A stretch of DNA of 64,000 nucleotides from an uncultured Lachnospiraceae bacterium (GCA_910586255.1 CAJUHR010000003.1:1-64000), one strand, 5' to 3'. Positions 33,555 through 41,713 are shown, numbered from the stretch's first letter. The notes: generated by a model from the letters alone, not told the origin. A program made the numbers and translations.

Positions 33555-34070
33555 ATGGCAGATGCGAAATGGTATGTGGTGCATACCTATTCAGGCTATG
33601 AGAACAAAGTAAAGGTGGACATTGAGAAAACCATTGAGAACCGCAACCTGCAGGAACAGATTTTAGAGGTGTCCGTGCCCATGCTTGAGGTGGCAGAGAT
33701 GAAGAACGGCGTGGAAAAGCTGGCGGACAAGAAGATGTTCCCGGGCTATGTGCTGATTCACATGGTGATGAATGACGACACATGGTATGTGGTGAGAAAT
33801 ACCCGCGGCGTCACAGGCTTTGTGGGACCAGGCTCCAAGCCGGTGCCCTTAAGCGAGGAGGAGATGGCAGGTCTCGGATTTGCCAGAAAGGACGTTGTGG
33901 TGGAATATCAGATTGGAGATACCATCGTGGTCACTGCCGGTGCCTGGAAAGACACCATTGGGGCCGTCAAGTCCATCAATGAAGGGAAAAAGACCCTTAC
34001 GATCAATGTTGAGATGTTCGGCCGTGAAACACCGGTTGAACTGAGCTTCACGGAAGTGAAGAAAATGTAA
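33555..34070 (+). CDS. nusG: Transcription factor NusG
   Basis: 171 aa: an NGN domain (AKWYVVHTYSGYENKVK, KMFPGYVLIHMVM, VRNTRGVTGFVG) and a KOW domain (VGDTIVV-like, AGAWKDTIGAVKSINEGK). It affects RNA polymerase pausing and links to Rho or ribosomes. The ATG at 33555 (MADAKWY) is preferred to a GTG at 33546. Confidence 0.97.
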   Translation: MADAKWYVVHTYSGYENKVKVDIEKTIENRNLQEQILEVSVPMLEVAEMKNGVEKLADKKMFPGYVLIHMVMNDDTWYVVRNTRGVTGFVGPGSKPVPLSEEEMAGLGFARKDVVVEYQIGDTIVVTAGAWKDTIGAVKSINEGKKTLTINVEMFGRETPVELSFTEVKKM

Positions 34071-34112
34071 AAGGCAGCAGGAAAGATATGATGCCTGCTG
34101 CAATGGAACAGA

Positions 34113-34140
34113 GTGGGAGGGACATCCCCGACAATACCAC
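34113..34140 (+). repeat. 28-bp repeat before rplK, copy 1
   Basis: A 28-bp sequence beginning GTGGGAGGGACATCCCC and ending GACAATACCAC is found here and, unchanged, at 34654-34681 before rplA. Ends GTGG/CCAC and inner GGG/CCC can pair. It sits directly before the ribosome site of each gene, so it is a good candidate for a translational control site, for example an L1-binding site. Confidence 0.8.
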
Positions 34141-34159
34141 AATATAGGAGGTCATTATC

Positions 34160-34585
34160 ATGGCAAAGAAAGTAACTGGCTATATCAAATTGCAGATTCC
34201 GGCAGGAAAGGCTACTCCGGCTCCGCCGGTTGGTCCCGCGCTGGGTCAGCACGGTGTGAATATTGTACAGTTCACCAAGGAGTTTAATGCGAGAACTGCA
34301 GATCAGGGCGATCTGATTATTCCGGTCGTTATCACTGTGTATGCGGACAGAAGCTTTAGCTTTATCACAAAGACCCCGCCGGCAGCTGTGCTGTTAAAGA
34401 AGTACTGCAAGATTAAATCCGGTTCAGCAGCCCCCAACAAGACCAAGGTTGCGACCATTTCCAAGGCGGACCTGCAAAAGATTGCCGAGACCAAGATGCC
34501 CGATTTGAACGCGGCAAGTCTGGAGGCGGCTATGAGCATGATTGCAGGCACTGCACGGAGCATGGGTATCACTGTTGGCGAATAA
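34160..34585 (+). CDS. rplK: Ribosomal protein L11
   Basis: 141 aa, full-length L11: GYIKLQIPAGKATPAPPVGP, the rRNA-binding C-terminal domain with AAPNKTKVATISKADLQKIA and MSMIAGTARSMGITV. It forms the GTPase-associated centre with L10 and L12. TAGGAGG is upstream. A hairpin GGCAGCAGG/CCTGCTGC near 34074-34101 precedes the repeat. Confidence 0.98.
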   Translation: MAKKVTGYIKLQIPAGKATPAPPVGPALGQHGVNIVQFTKEFNARTADQGDLIIPVVITVYADRSFSFITKTPPAAVLLKKYCKIKSGSAAPNKTKVATISKADLQKIAETKMPDLNAASLEAAMSMIAGTARSMGITVGE

Positions 34586-34653
34586 TAGCACCTGAAAAAA
34601 TAGCATGGTGCAGGGTGGAACGGCCCGCTGAGGCGCCCACCGTATATGAAAAC

Positions 34654-34681
34654 GTGGGAGGGACATCCCCGACAATACCAC
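34654..34681 (+). repeat. 28-bp repeat before rplA, copy 2
   Basis: Exact copy of 34113-34140. Both copies are followed by TAGGAGGTCATT and the start codon. Perfect conservation in non-coding DNA of neighbouring ribosomal genes argues for function or recent duplication. Confidence 0.8.
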
Positions 34682-34696
34682 TAGGAGGTCATTGAT

Positions 34697-35392
34697 ATGA
34701 AACGTGGAAAAAGATATCTTGAGGCGGCTAAGAATGTAGACCGCTCCGTACTTTATGATACAGCAGATGCGATCGCGCTGGTGAAGAAGAGCGCGGTTGC
34801 CAAATTTGACGAGACCGTTGAGGCTCATATCCGTACCGGCTGTGACGGCCGTCATGCGGATCAGCAGATCCGTGGCGCGGTGGTGCTGCCCCATGGTACT
34901 GGTAAGGTGGTCCGCATCCTGGTGTTTGCCAAGGGCGTGAAGGCTGACGAGGCTCAGGCAGCGGGAGCAGATTATGTGGGAGCTGAGGAGCTGATTCCGA
35001 AGATTCAGAATGACGGATGGCTGGATTTCGATGTGGTTGTGGCCACCCCGGATATGATGGGTGTGGTTGGCCGTCTGGGCCGTGTGCTTGGTCCCAAAGG
35101 CCTGATGCCCAACCCCAAGGCCGGCACCGTGACCATGGATGTGACCAAGGCGATCAATGATATCAAGGCCGGTAAGATTGAGTACAGACTTGACAAGACC
35201 AATATTATCCATGTGCCGGTTGGCAAAGCTTCCTTTACAGAGGAGCAGTTAGCGGACAACTTCCAGACGCTTATGGATGCAATCATCAAGGCGAGACCCA
35301 GCGCTCTTAAAGGAACCTTTATTAAGAGCGCGACCCTGACTTCCACCATGGGGCCGGGCGTAAAGCTGAACGTTACGAAGCTGATGTCTTAA
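34697..35392 (+). CDS. rplA: Ribosomal protein L1
   Basis: 231 aa, full-length L1: MKRGKRYLEAAKNVDRSVLY, VLGPKGLMPNPKAGTVT and KPSALKGTF-like end (ARPSALKGTFIKSATLTST). It binds 23S helix 76-78 at the L1 stalk, and in many bacteria its own mRNA. TAGGAGG upstream; the 28-bp repeat lies 16 nt before the ATG. Confidence 0.98.
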   Translation: MKRGKRYLEAAKNVDRSVLYDTADAIALVKKSAVAKFDETVEAHIRTGCDGRHADQQIRGAVVLPHGTGKVVRILVFAKGVKADEAQAAGADYVGAEELIPKIQNDGWLDFDVVVATPDMMGVVGRLGRVLGPKGLMPNPKAGTVTMDVTKAINDIKAGKIEYRLDKTNIIHVPVGKASFTEEQLADNFQTLMDAIIKARPSALKGTFIKSATLTSTMGPGVKLNVTKLMS

Positions 35393-35493
35393 ACAGGGAT
35401 GCCTGCCGGCTTGCCGGCGGAAGGTTTGTTTAAGCTGTCAGGGGCTGCATTGATTGACAATTCCGATATAAGTTTTGATTTACAAGATGAAAG

Positions 35494-35529
35494 ATACCTG
35501 TCTCCTTTTTTAAGGAGTCGGGTATTTTT
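35494..35529 (+). terminator. Terminator after rplA
   Basis: ATACCTGTCTCCTT and AAGGAGTCGGGTAT pair around a T loop, with TTTTG after. It ends the rpmG-rplA transcript about 100 bp after rplA. Confidence 0.8.
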
Positions 35530-35541
35530 GAAATTTGGAGA

Positions 35542-35570
35542 TTGACAAGAATAAGCGGCCGTGCTATACT
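35542..35570 (+). promoter_or_regulatory. Promoter of rplJ-rplL
   Basis: A consensus-like promoter: TTGACA (35542-35547), a 17-nt spacer and TATACT (35565-35570). It puts rplJL in a separate unit from rplKA. Confidence 0.88.
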
Positions 35571-35576
35571 TTCTAG

Positions 35577-35706
35577 GTATTGACTGCCGAAGACAGCAGG
35601 TGCCGTAAGGCGTAAGGTACAGCCGCCTGCCGAGGAAACATGCAAATCAAAGATTTATTATGATTTCATAGGGCCTCTCTGTCATTGGTGCAGAGAGGCC
35701 TTTTTC
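35577..35706 (+). ncRNA. L10 leader with attenuator
   Basis: About 130 nt of leader RNA. An internal region with CTGCCGAAGACAGCAGGTGCC and GCCTGCCGAGGAAACA fits the L10 (ribosomal protein L10) leader of Firmicutes, where L10-L12 binding controls transcription. It ends in a strong intrinsic terminator: GGCCTCTCTG (35672-35681) pairs with CAGAGAGGCC (35691-35700), then TTTTT. High L10 would favour termination before rplJ. The family call is by motif memory and layout, not a model search. Confidence 0.78.
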
Positions 35707-35811
35707 TCAGAGAGGGGAGCGCGCCGGGCTTTTCGGATGGTGGAAAGTTTGGAAGGCCCAAAGCGTTTCCGGTAAAAGCAGTCGAGAAAATCTAACAGGA
35801 GGTAGACATTC

Positions 35812-36306
35812 ATGGCAAAAGTTGAGTTGAAACAGCCGATTGTAGCTGAGATTTCCGAACTGTTGAATGGTGCGGCATCTGCCGTAGCGGTAGATTACCG
35901 CGGACTTACGGTTGCCCAGGATACAGAGCTTCGTAAGCAGCTGAGAGAAGCCGGCGTGACTTATAAGGTATATAAGAACACCCTTATTCGCCGGGCTGCA
36001 GAAGGCACGGATTTTGCTGCTTTGGATCCCCATCTGGAGGGACCGACCGCTATTGCTGTGTCCAAGGAGGACGCTACGGCTCCTGCCAGAATTCTGGCTG
36101 AGTTCGCAAAGAAGGCTGATAAGCTGGAGATTAAGGCAGGTATCGTGGAGGGAACCTACTACGATGCCAATGGTATGCAGACCATCGCGACCATTCCGTC
36201 CAGAGAGGTTTTGCTGGGCAGACTGTTTGGCAGCATGCAGTCCCCGATCGCAAACCTTGCCCGTGTGCTTAATCAGATTGCTGAGAAGCAGGAAGAGCCG
36301 GCTTAA
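35812..36306 (+). CDS. rplJ: Ribosomal protein L10
   Basis: 164 aa: KVELKQPIVAEISELLNGAA, AVAVDYRGLTVAQDTELRKQ, and VYKNTLIRRAAEGT in the rRNA-binding N-terminal domain; the C-terminal helix that carries L7/L12 dimers ends at KQEEPA. CAGGAGG precedes the ATG. Preceded by its leader and attenuator. Confidence 0.98.
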   Translation: MAKVELKQPIVAEISELLNGAASAVAVDYRGLTVAQDTELRKQLREAGVTYKVYKNTLIRRAAEGTDFAALDPHLEGPTAIAVSKEDATAPARILAEFAKKADKLEIKAGIVEGTYYDANGMQTIATIPSREVLLGRLFGSMQSPIANLARVLNQIAEKQEEPA

Positions 36307-36389
36307 GGTACCAGCCGGTCGGCATGGAGAACACAAGCAATGATTTTGAGAACAAATTAGAAAAATAAATCTAAACGGAGGAAATGAAA

Positions 36390-36764
36390 ATGGCAAAGTT
36401 GACTACTGCTGAGTTTATTGAAGCGATTAAAGAGTTATCTGTTCTGGAACTGAATGAGCTGGTAAAGGCTTGTGAGGAAGAGTTTGGTGTGTCTGCTGCA
36501 GCAGGTGTTGTAGTGGCCGCGGCTGCCGGCCCGGCTGAGGCAGCTGAGGAGAAGACCGAGTTTGACGTTGAGCTGACTGAGGTTGGTCCCAACAAGGTTA
36601 AGGTCATCAAGGTTGTCCGTGAGGCTACTGGCCTGGGCTTAAAGGAAGCTAAGGATGTAGTTGACAGTGCTCCGAAGGTAGTGAAGGAAGCTGCCTCTAA
36701 GGAGGAGGCTGAGGAGCTGAAGACGAAGCTGGAGGCTGAGGGTGCAAAGGTTACCCTTAAGTAA
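36390..36764 (+). CDS. rplL: Ribosomal protein L7/L12
   Basis: 124 aa: N-terminal dimerization helix pair (AKLTTAEFIEAIKELSVLEL), Ala/Glu-rich hinge, and the C-terminal factor-binding domain FDVELTEVGPNKVKVIKVVR then GLGLKEAKDVVDSAPK. The ATG at 36390 is chosen since GGAGG lies 8 nt upstream; the ATG at 36384 is too close to it. Confidence 0.97.
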   Translation: MAKLTTAEFIEAIKELSVLELNELVKACEEEFGVSAAAGVVVAAAAGPAEAAEEKTEFDVELTEVGPNKVKVIKVVREATGLGLKEAKDVVDSAPKVVKEAASKEEAEELKTKLEAEGAKVTLK

Positions 36765-36804
36765 GATTTGACGATTTTTACTTGCGTGGATTGACTGACA
36801 GACG

Positions 36805-36850
36805 GAAAAACTTTCGGAATCTGTATTCTGCGGGTTTCGGAAGTTTTTTG
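36805..36850 (+). terminator. Terminator after rplL
   Basis: AAAAACTTTCGGAA and TTTCGGAAGTTTTT pair around a 15-nt loop, ending in a T run. Confidence 0.85.
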
Positions 36851-37126
36851 TTTTTAGGGAGCATTTTTGGTTTTTGCAAAAGAAAGATTTGTTTCATAAA
36901 TTTTGAAATTATTTGCTATTTATGTAATCTAATACACATATTTTGTGTATGAAAGTCTCTTTTTCCGTGGGGGAAAAGGAGTGGAAGGCAATGGGGGATT
37001 TTTCTTCAAATGACGAATTTTCGCGGTTTTTCGCCTCTAAATGTAACTGGAAGGTAGACATAATGAAACCGAACGCTAAAATTTTAAAAAATTTAAAATA
37101 ATTGCTCGAAAAATGCCCCAAAGCCC
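36851..37126 (+). other. AT-rich intergenic region
   Basis: No gene is seen. Two weak hairpins occur: ATACACA/TGTGTAT at about 36931-36949 and CTTTTTCC/GGAAAAGG at about 36959-36979. The first shares ACACA(A)ATAT sequence with the large leader hairpin of the cold-shock gene. Confidence 0.4.
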
Positions 37127-37155
37127 TTGACAGGCAGAAAAAAGGATGCTAAGAT
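37127..37155 (+). promoter_or_regulatory. Cold-shock gene promoter
   Basis: TTGACA (37127-37132), a 17-nt spacer and TAAGAT (37150-37155). Transcription would start at about 37162 and leave a leader of roughly 125 nt. Confidence 0.8.
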
Positions 37156-37184
37156 TAACTCGTATTTCCGCATGGGCTATTGAT

Positions 37185-37244
37185 TCACATATTTGTGTAA
37201 GTCATGATGATTGCCTCATGATTTACACAAATATGTGATTTTTT
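37185..37244 (+). terminator. 23-bp leader hairpin before the cold-shock gene
   Basis: Two 23-nt arms (37185-37207 and 37216-37238) pair with only one G-T pair around an 8-nt loop and are followed by TTTTTTG. It lies between the promoter and the cold-shock ribosome site, so it acts as an attenuator or a cold-sensitive structure, or insulates the gene from upstream transcripts. Confidence 0.8.
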
Positions 37245-37287
37245 GTTTCTGAGGAAATGCGAAAATAAATGGTAGGAGGTGCCCATT

Positions 37288-37497
37288 ATGAATAACGGGA
37301 CAGTAAAGTGGTTCAACGCAACCAAAGGTTATGGTTTCATCACCAACGATGCTACCGGTGAGGAAGTGTTCGTACATTTTTCTGGTATTGTGGCTGACGG
37401 CTATAAGACCCTGGAAGATGGCCAGAAGGTGACCTTCGATACAACGGAGGGAAACCGCGGTGTACAGGCAGTGAATGTGCGTGTTGTTGCCGCCTGA
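37288..37497 (+). CDS. cspA: Cold-shock protein
   Basis: A 69-aa single cold-shock domain with RNP1 KGYGFITND and RNP2 EVFVHFSGI. It binds single-stranded RNA and DNA as a chaperone or antiterminator. The ATG at 37288 is chosen, with AGGAGG 8 nt upstream. The symbol is generic, as clostridial genomes often have several csp genes. Confidence 0.95.
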   Translation: MNNGTVKWFNATKGYGFITNDATGEEVFVHFSGIVADGYKTLEDGQKVTFDTTEGNRGVQAVNVRVVAA

Positions 37498-37512
37498 GCG
37501 ATATGAACAAAA

Positions 37513-37564
37513 GGGAGGGCTGTAAAGCAGGAGAAGGAACTTCGGCTTTGCGGCCCTCTCTTTT
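37513..37564 (+). terminator. Terminator after the cold-shock gene
   Basis: GGGAGGGCTGTAAAGC and GCTTTGCGGCCCTCTC pair (with G-T pairs) and are followed by TTTT. Confidence 0.8.
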
Positions 37565-37618
37565 GTATGCATATGCCGTTATGTTCACAGGGTACCTGTG
37601 AGCTGTTGCCACAGGTTT

Positions 37619-37632
37619 TGTAAACGCTTACA
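37619..37632 (+). promoter_or_regulatory. cre/LacI-type operator upstream of uxaB, site 1
   Basis: TGTAAACGCTTACA is a perfect 14-bp palindrome with a central CG, and it fits the cre consensus TGWAARCGYTWNCW bound by CcpA. It lies 18 bp before the -35 box. A related site lies 99 bp downstream. Confidence 0.75.
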
Positions 37633-37649
37633 AAAAATGAGAAAAGCTA

Positions 37650-37678
37650 TTGCAATTTAGATACAAATAGTGTATGAT
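37650..37678 (+). promoter_or_regulatory. uxaB promoter
   Basis: TTGCAA (37650-37655), a 17-nt spacer, TATGAT (37673-37678). Bracketed by two operator-like palindromes. Confidence 0.8.
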
Positions 37679-37717
37679 AAGTCCATAAACTATTTATGCT
37701 TTGTCGATAGCCAAAAA

Positions 37718-37731
37718 TGTAAGCACTTACA
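37718..37731 (+). promoter_or_regulatory. LacI-type operator upstream of uxaB, site 2
   Basis: TGTAAGCACTTACA, a near-palindrome differing from site 1 at two central bases. It lies about 33 bp downstream of the predicted transcription start, where a bound repressor would block elongation. Sites 1 and 2 are 99 bp apart, so looping is possible. Confidence 0.7.
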
Positions 37732-37798
37732 AAATGGCGCTGATCCAACGGCAGGGCAGCATAGGCGAAGAAAAAACATAAAACGGAGGTTGCAGACA

Positions 37799-39139
37799 AT
37801 GGGCAATGTGAAAGAGACAGTGATTCAGTTTGGCGAGGGTGGTTTCCTGCGTGGTTTTGTGGATTATTTTTTTCAGAAAATGAGAGATCAGGGATTGTTT
37901 GATGGTTCTGTGGTGGTGGTTCAGCCTATTGAGCGTGGAATGTGTGAGATGTTAGAGAAGCAGAACTGCGAGTATAATCTGTTCCTGAGGGGCATTGACG
38001 GGGGGCAGGTGGTGGATGAGCACACTCATATCAGTGTGATTTCCAGATGTATCAATCCTTATAAGGATTGCGATGGCTATATGGCTCTGGCAGAGAACCC
38101 AGATATCCGTTTTATTGTATCCAACACTACAGAGGCGGGAATTGAGTTTGTGGCTGACAATAAGTTTGAGGATGCTCCGGCAAAAACCTTTCCCGGAAAG
38201 CTCACACAGCTGCTTTACAAAAGATTTCAGCTGGGCCTTAAGGGATTTATTGTTCTGTCCTGCGAGCTGATTGACCATAACGGAGAGGAGCTTGAGAAAT
38301 GCTGCCTGCAGTACGCGGATCTCTGGAATTTAGGAGAGGACTTTAAGGCATGGCTGAAAAATGAGAATGATTTCTGCTCCACTCTGGTGGACCGAATTGT
38401 GACAGGCTTCCCACGGGATGAGCACGAGGCACTGTGCAAGAGAATCGGAGAGCAGGACAATATGATGGATACGGCAGAGATCTTCCATCTGTGGGTGATT
38501 CAGGGACATCATGAGGACGAGCTTCCCTTACAGAAGGCGGGCTTTAACGTGGTTTGGACCGACAATGTGGATCCCTACAAAAAGCGCAAGGTGCGGATTC
38601 TTAACGGAGCCCATACCTCCATGGTGCTGGGTGCCCATCTGTACGGACTGGAGACTGTGGGCGAATGTCTGAAGGATGAGAAGGTTTCCGGGCTGTTAAA
38701 GAAGTGCATTTTCCAGGAGATTATTCCCACCATCGGAGACACAGAGGACAACCGGAAGTTTGGCGAGGCGGTGCTGGAACGTTTCTCCAATCCCTTTATC
38801 AAGCACCTGCTCCTTTCCATTGCTCTCAATTCGGTCTCTAAATTTAAGGCCAGAGTGCTTCCCACCATTTTGGAGCACAAGGAGCAATTTGGTCAGTATC
38901 CTCAGGGGCTTACATTCTCTCTGGCAGCCCTGATTGCCTTTTATCACACGGATGCCGCCAACGATGGCGAAGATATCGTGAAGTTTATGAAGGACGCGTC
39001 CGTGGAGGATGTGCTGAAGAAGACAGAATACTGGGGCAGGGATCTGAGCGATATGGGGCCGGAGGTTCAGAAGTGGTACGATATTATTCAGTCTGAGGGT
39101 ATGGAAAAGGCTTACAACGCGGTGCTGGCAGCAAAGTAG
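37799..39139 (+). CDS. uxaB: Tagaturonate reductase (altronate oxidoreductase)
   Basis: A 446-aa mannitol-dehydrogenase-family enzyme. It converts D-tagaturonate to D-altronate with NADH in galacturonate breakdown. Seen are the nucleotide-binding FGEGGFLRGFVDYFF, SNTTEAGI in the Rossmann part, and KKRKVRILNGAHTSMV with the active-site Lys, plus RVTGFP-like IVTGFPRDE. A start at 37799 (ACGGAGG upstream) replaces a longer frame from 37670 that would cross the second operator. It stands alone here; uxaA and uxaC are not in the window. Confidence 0.9.
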   Translation: MGNVKETVIQFGEGGFLRGFVDYFFQKMRDQGLFDGSVVVVQPIERGMCEMLEKQNCEYNLFLRGIDGGQVVDEHTHISVISRCINPYKDCDGYMALAENPDIRFIVSNTTEAGIEFVADNKFEDAPAKTFPGKLTQLLYKRFQLGLKGFIVLSCELIDHNGEELEKCCLQYADLWNLGEDFKAWLKNENDFCSTLVDRIVTGFPRDEHEALCKRIGEQDNMMDTAEIFHLWVIQGHHEDELPLQKAGFNVVWTDNVDPYKKRKVRILNGAHTSMVLGAHLYGLETVGECLKDEKVSGLLKKCIFQEIIPTIGDTEDNRKFGEAVLERFSNPFIKHLLLSIALNSVSKFKARVLPTILEHKEQFGQYPQGLTFSLAALIAFYHTDAANDGEDIVKFMKDASVEDVLKKTEYWGRDLSDMGPEVQKWYDIIQSEGMEKAYNAVLAAK

Positions 39140-39172
39140 ACGGCAGTATTCGCGCCATTGGTTACGCGGATT

Positions 39173-39206
39173 AAAAAGGATCATTCGGGGACGGATGGTC
39201 CTTTTT
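39173..39206 (+). terminator. Terminator after uxaB
   Basis: AAAAAGGATCAT pairs with ATGGTCCTTTTT around a short G-rich loop. Confidence 0.8.
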
Positions 39207-39313
39207 CGATGCGCCTGGCGGGTACAGGTTTTTTCTGACAAGTGGATTCTTAAACTGCAACCGTATTACATATATTAATGAGTGAGAGAGTGAGCGGAGA
39301 ATCCGGAATTATT

Positions 39314-40078
39314 ATGGGGAAGAAAAGGTGGAAGCTGGGCCAGAAGACGGCTTTGCTGATGGCAGTTCTGATGTTGGAGGGATCCTGCCTGGGGGCGGCG
39401 GCCGGTATGCTTCGGTTTGGGGGACGGGAGAATGGAGGATGGGAGAACCGAAGGGGGGATTACAGTGCCAGACATCAGATGGCGGTATACGATGCAGCGG
39501 CAAAAGCAAATGCAGAAAGCCCTGGGAAGGTGGTGGCTCTGACCTTTGACGATGGACCCCATGAAACATACACAGCCCTGCTTTTGGACGGATTGAAGGA
39601 ACGGGGAGTGAAGGCTACCTTTTTTCTCATGGGGCAGAGCATAGAGGGGAAGGAGGAGCTGGTGCGGCGTATGCAGCAGGAAGGACATCTGATCGGCAAT
39701 CATAGCTATCAGCATATTCAGCTGACAAAAGCCGGGGAGGGAACGGTCTGCGAGGCGGTGGAGAGGACTGAGGAGATTATTGAGGGGATCACAGGGGAAA
39801 GACCCCGATATCTTCGGCCGCCTTATGGAGACTGGAATGAAAATCTGGAGTGCCAGCTGGATATGACCACCGTATTCTGGTCAATAGATTCTCTGGACTG
39901 GAAGCTCAAAAATACGGAAAAAATCGTGGAGAATGTGGAAAAGAAGGTCCGGGATGGGGACATTATATTGATGCATGATATTTTTTCCACCTCTGTGGAG
40001 GCAGCTCTGGAGCTGGTGGATCGGCTTGAAAAAAAGGGGTATCAGTTTGTCACAGTGGAGGAGCTGATCATTGAGTGA
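39314..40078 (+). CDS. Polysaccharide deacetylase (NodB domain)
   Basis: A 254-aa exported or membrane-anchored enzyme: an N-terminal hydrophobic stretch (KTALLMAVLMLEGSCLGAAA) then a NodB domain. Motif 1 is LTFDDGPHE (catalytic and metal-binding Asp), motif 2 IGNHSYQH (metal His), motif 3 LRPPYGDWN; later DIILMHDIF carries the final His. It probably removes acetyl groups from peptidoglycan or another N-acetylated glycan. The start at 39314 gives the cleanest signal; an in-frame ATG at 39278 has no ribosome site. Confidence 0.88.
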   Translation: MGKKRWKLGQKTALLMAVLMLEGSCLGAAAGMLRFGGRENGGWENRRGDYSARHQMAVYDAAAKANAESPGKVVALTFDDGPHETYTALLLDGLKERGVKATFFLMGQSIEGKEELVRRMQQEGHLIGNHSYQHIQLTKAGEGTVCEAVERTEEIIEGITGERPRYLRPPYGDWNENLECQLDMTTVFWSIDSLDWKLKNTEKIVENVEKKVRDGDIILMHDIFSTSVEAALELVDRLEKKGYQFVTVEELIIE

Positions 40079-40164
40079 CGGATCTGACTGTAAGTTGACA
40101 TTCTTCCGGACAGGGGATATACTGGGGAGGAAATAAAAACTGTTCAGAGAGAATGAGGTGTTTC

Positions 40165-41484
40165 ATGGATCTGTTTGATTATATGAGAAGTGCCACACAG
40201 AAGAAGGAGTCTCCTCTTGCGTCCCGCATGCGTCCCCGGACACTGGATGAGGTGGTGGGGCAAAAGCACATTATTGGGAAGGATAAACTTTTATATCGGG
40301 CAATCCGGGCGGATCAGCTGGGATCCGTTATTTTCTACGGGCCGCCGGGGACGGGAAAGACCACCCTGGCCAAGGTGATTGCCAACACAACCAGCTCGGA
40401 TTTCCGTCAGATCAATGCCACTGTGGCCGGAAAAAGGGATATGGAGGAGGTGGTCAGGGAGGCGAAGGATTCCCTGGGAATGTACGGGAAAAAGACGATT
40501 TTGTTTGTGGATGAGATTCACCGGTTTAATAAGACCCAGCAGGATTATCTTCTTCCTTTTGTGGAGGACGGAACTCTGACATTGATAGGTGCTACCACAG
40601 AGAATCCCTATTTTGAGGTAAATAGCGCTCTTCTGTCTCGCTCTCAGATATTTGAACTGAGGTCTTTGGAGCCGAAGGATATCCGGGAGCTGATATACCG
40701 GGCAGTGATGGACAAGGAAAATGGCATGGGAAGCTATGACGCGGTCATAGATGAGGCAGCTGTTGATTTTTTGGCTGATGTGGCGGGGGGAGATGCCAGG
40801 GCGGCGCTCAACGCGGTGGAGCTGGGAGTGCTGACAACGGACAGGGATTCATCAGACGGAAAGATCCATATCACTTTGGAGACGGCCCAGGAGTGTATCC
40901 AGAAGCGGGCGGTCCGATACGATAAGGATGGGGACAACCATTATGATACTATCTCTGCTTTTATCAAAAGCATGCGGGGGTCAGATCCGGACGCGGCAGT
41001 CTATTATCTGGCGCGGATGCTGTATGCCGGGGAGGATATCAAATTCATTGCCCGCAGAATTATGATCTGTGCTTCCGAGGATGTGGGGAATGCAGATCCC
41101 CGCGCGCTGACAGTGGCAGTCAGCGCGGCCCAGGCAGTGGAGCGAGTGGGAATGCCAGAGGCACAGATTATTCTGTCCCAGGCAGTGATTTATGTGGCCA
41201 CGGCGCCAAAAAGCAATACGGCAGTATGTGCTATCGGCGAGGCTATGGAAGCGGTGAAGGAGCAGCGGGCCATGCCGGTTCCGCCCCATCTTCAGGATTC
41301 CCACTACCGTGGCTCAACGGATCTGGGCCGGGGGATCGGCTACAAATATGCCCACGATTATCCCAATCACTACATAAAACAGCAATATCTGCCAGATGGG
41401 ATGGAGGAACGGACGTTTTATCATCCCACAGATAATGGCTATGAAAAGAATATTAAAGAATATATGATTTTTTTGAGACAATGA
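40165..41484 (+). CDS. rarA: RarA-family AAA+ ATPase (second copy)
   Basis: A 439-aa paralogue of the protein at 10389: PLASRMRPRTLDEVVGQKHI, Walker A GPPGTGKTT, Walker B LFVDEIHRFNKTQ, ATTENPYFEVNSALLSR, and a C-terminal domain with DPDAAVYYLARMLYAGEDI. It differs in its N terminus (MDLFDYMRSATQKKESPLAS), which lacks the PCNA/clamp-like QLSLF start of the first copy. The ATG at 40165 follows GAGG. Two rarA genes in one genome suggest split roles. Confidence 0.92.
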   Translation: MDLFDYMRSATQKKESPLASRMRPRTLDEVVGQKHIIGKDKLLYRAIRADQLGSVIFYGPPGTGKTTLAKVIANTTSSDFRQINATVAGKRDMEEVVREAKDSLGMYGKKTILFVDEIHRFNKTQQDYLLPFVEDGTLTLIGATTENPYFEVNSALLSRSQIFELRSLEPKDIRELIYRAVMDKENGMGSYDAVIDEAAVDFLADVAGGDARAALNAVELGVLTTDRDSSDGKIHITLETAQECIQKRAVRYDKDGDNHYDTISAFIKSMRGSDPDAAVYYLARMLYAGEDIKFIARRIMICASEDVGNADPRALTVAVSAAQAVERVGMPEAQIILSQAVIYVATAPKSNTAVCAIGEAMEAVKEQRAMPVPPHLQDSHYRGSTDLGRGIGYKYAHDYPNHYIKQQYLPDGMEERTFYHPTDNGYEKNIKEYMIFLRQ

Positions 41485-41713
41485 TGTGAATTAGTACTTT
41501 TCTTTTTTGAGAAATCGTTATATAATATCCGTATATGGGTTGGGGGAGCGATTGCTATGCTCCCTCCGTAATCTGTCATCAGGATTTTCTGGAGTCATTT
41601 ATTACCCCACCGTAACAATCAATTAACCAGACAGGCGAGGAAACGATTGCCTGTAATAACGGTTCACAGGGAAAGAAAATAATAGTTTATAGTTTAGAAA
41701 TGGAGAGCATTAT
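41485..41713 (+). promoter_or_regulatory. Leader region of rho
   Basis: No gene is seen. A TATAAT box occurs at about 41521 with a poor T-rich -35, then a hairpin GGGGAGC/GCTCCCT at about 41542-41564. A long rho leader is common, as Rho often limits its own expression by ending transcription there. Confidence 0.4.
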
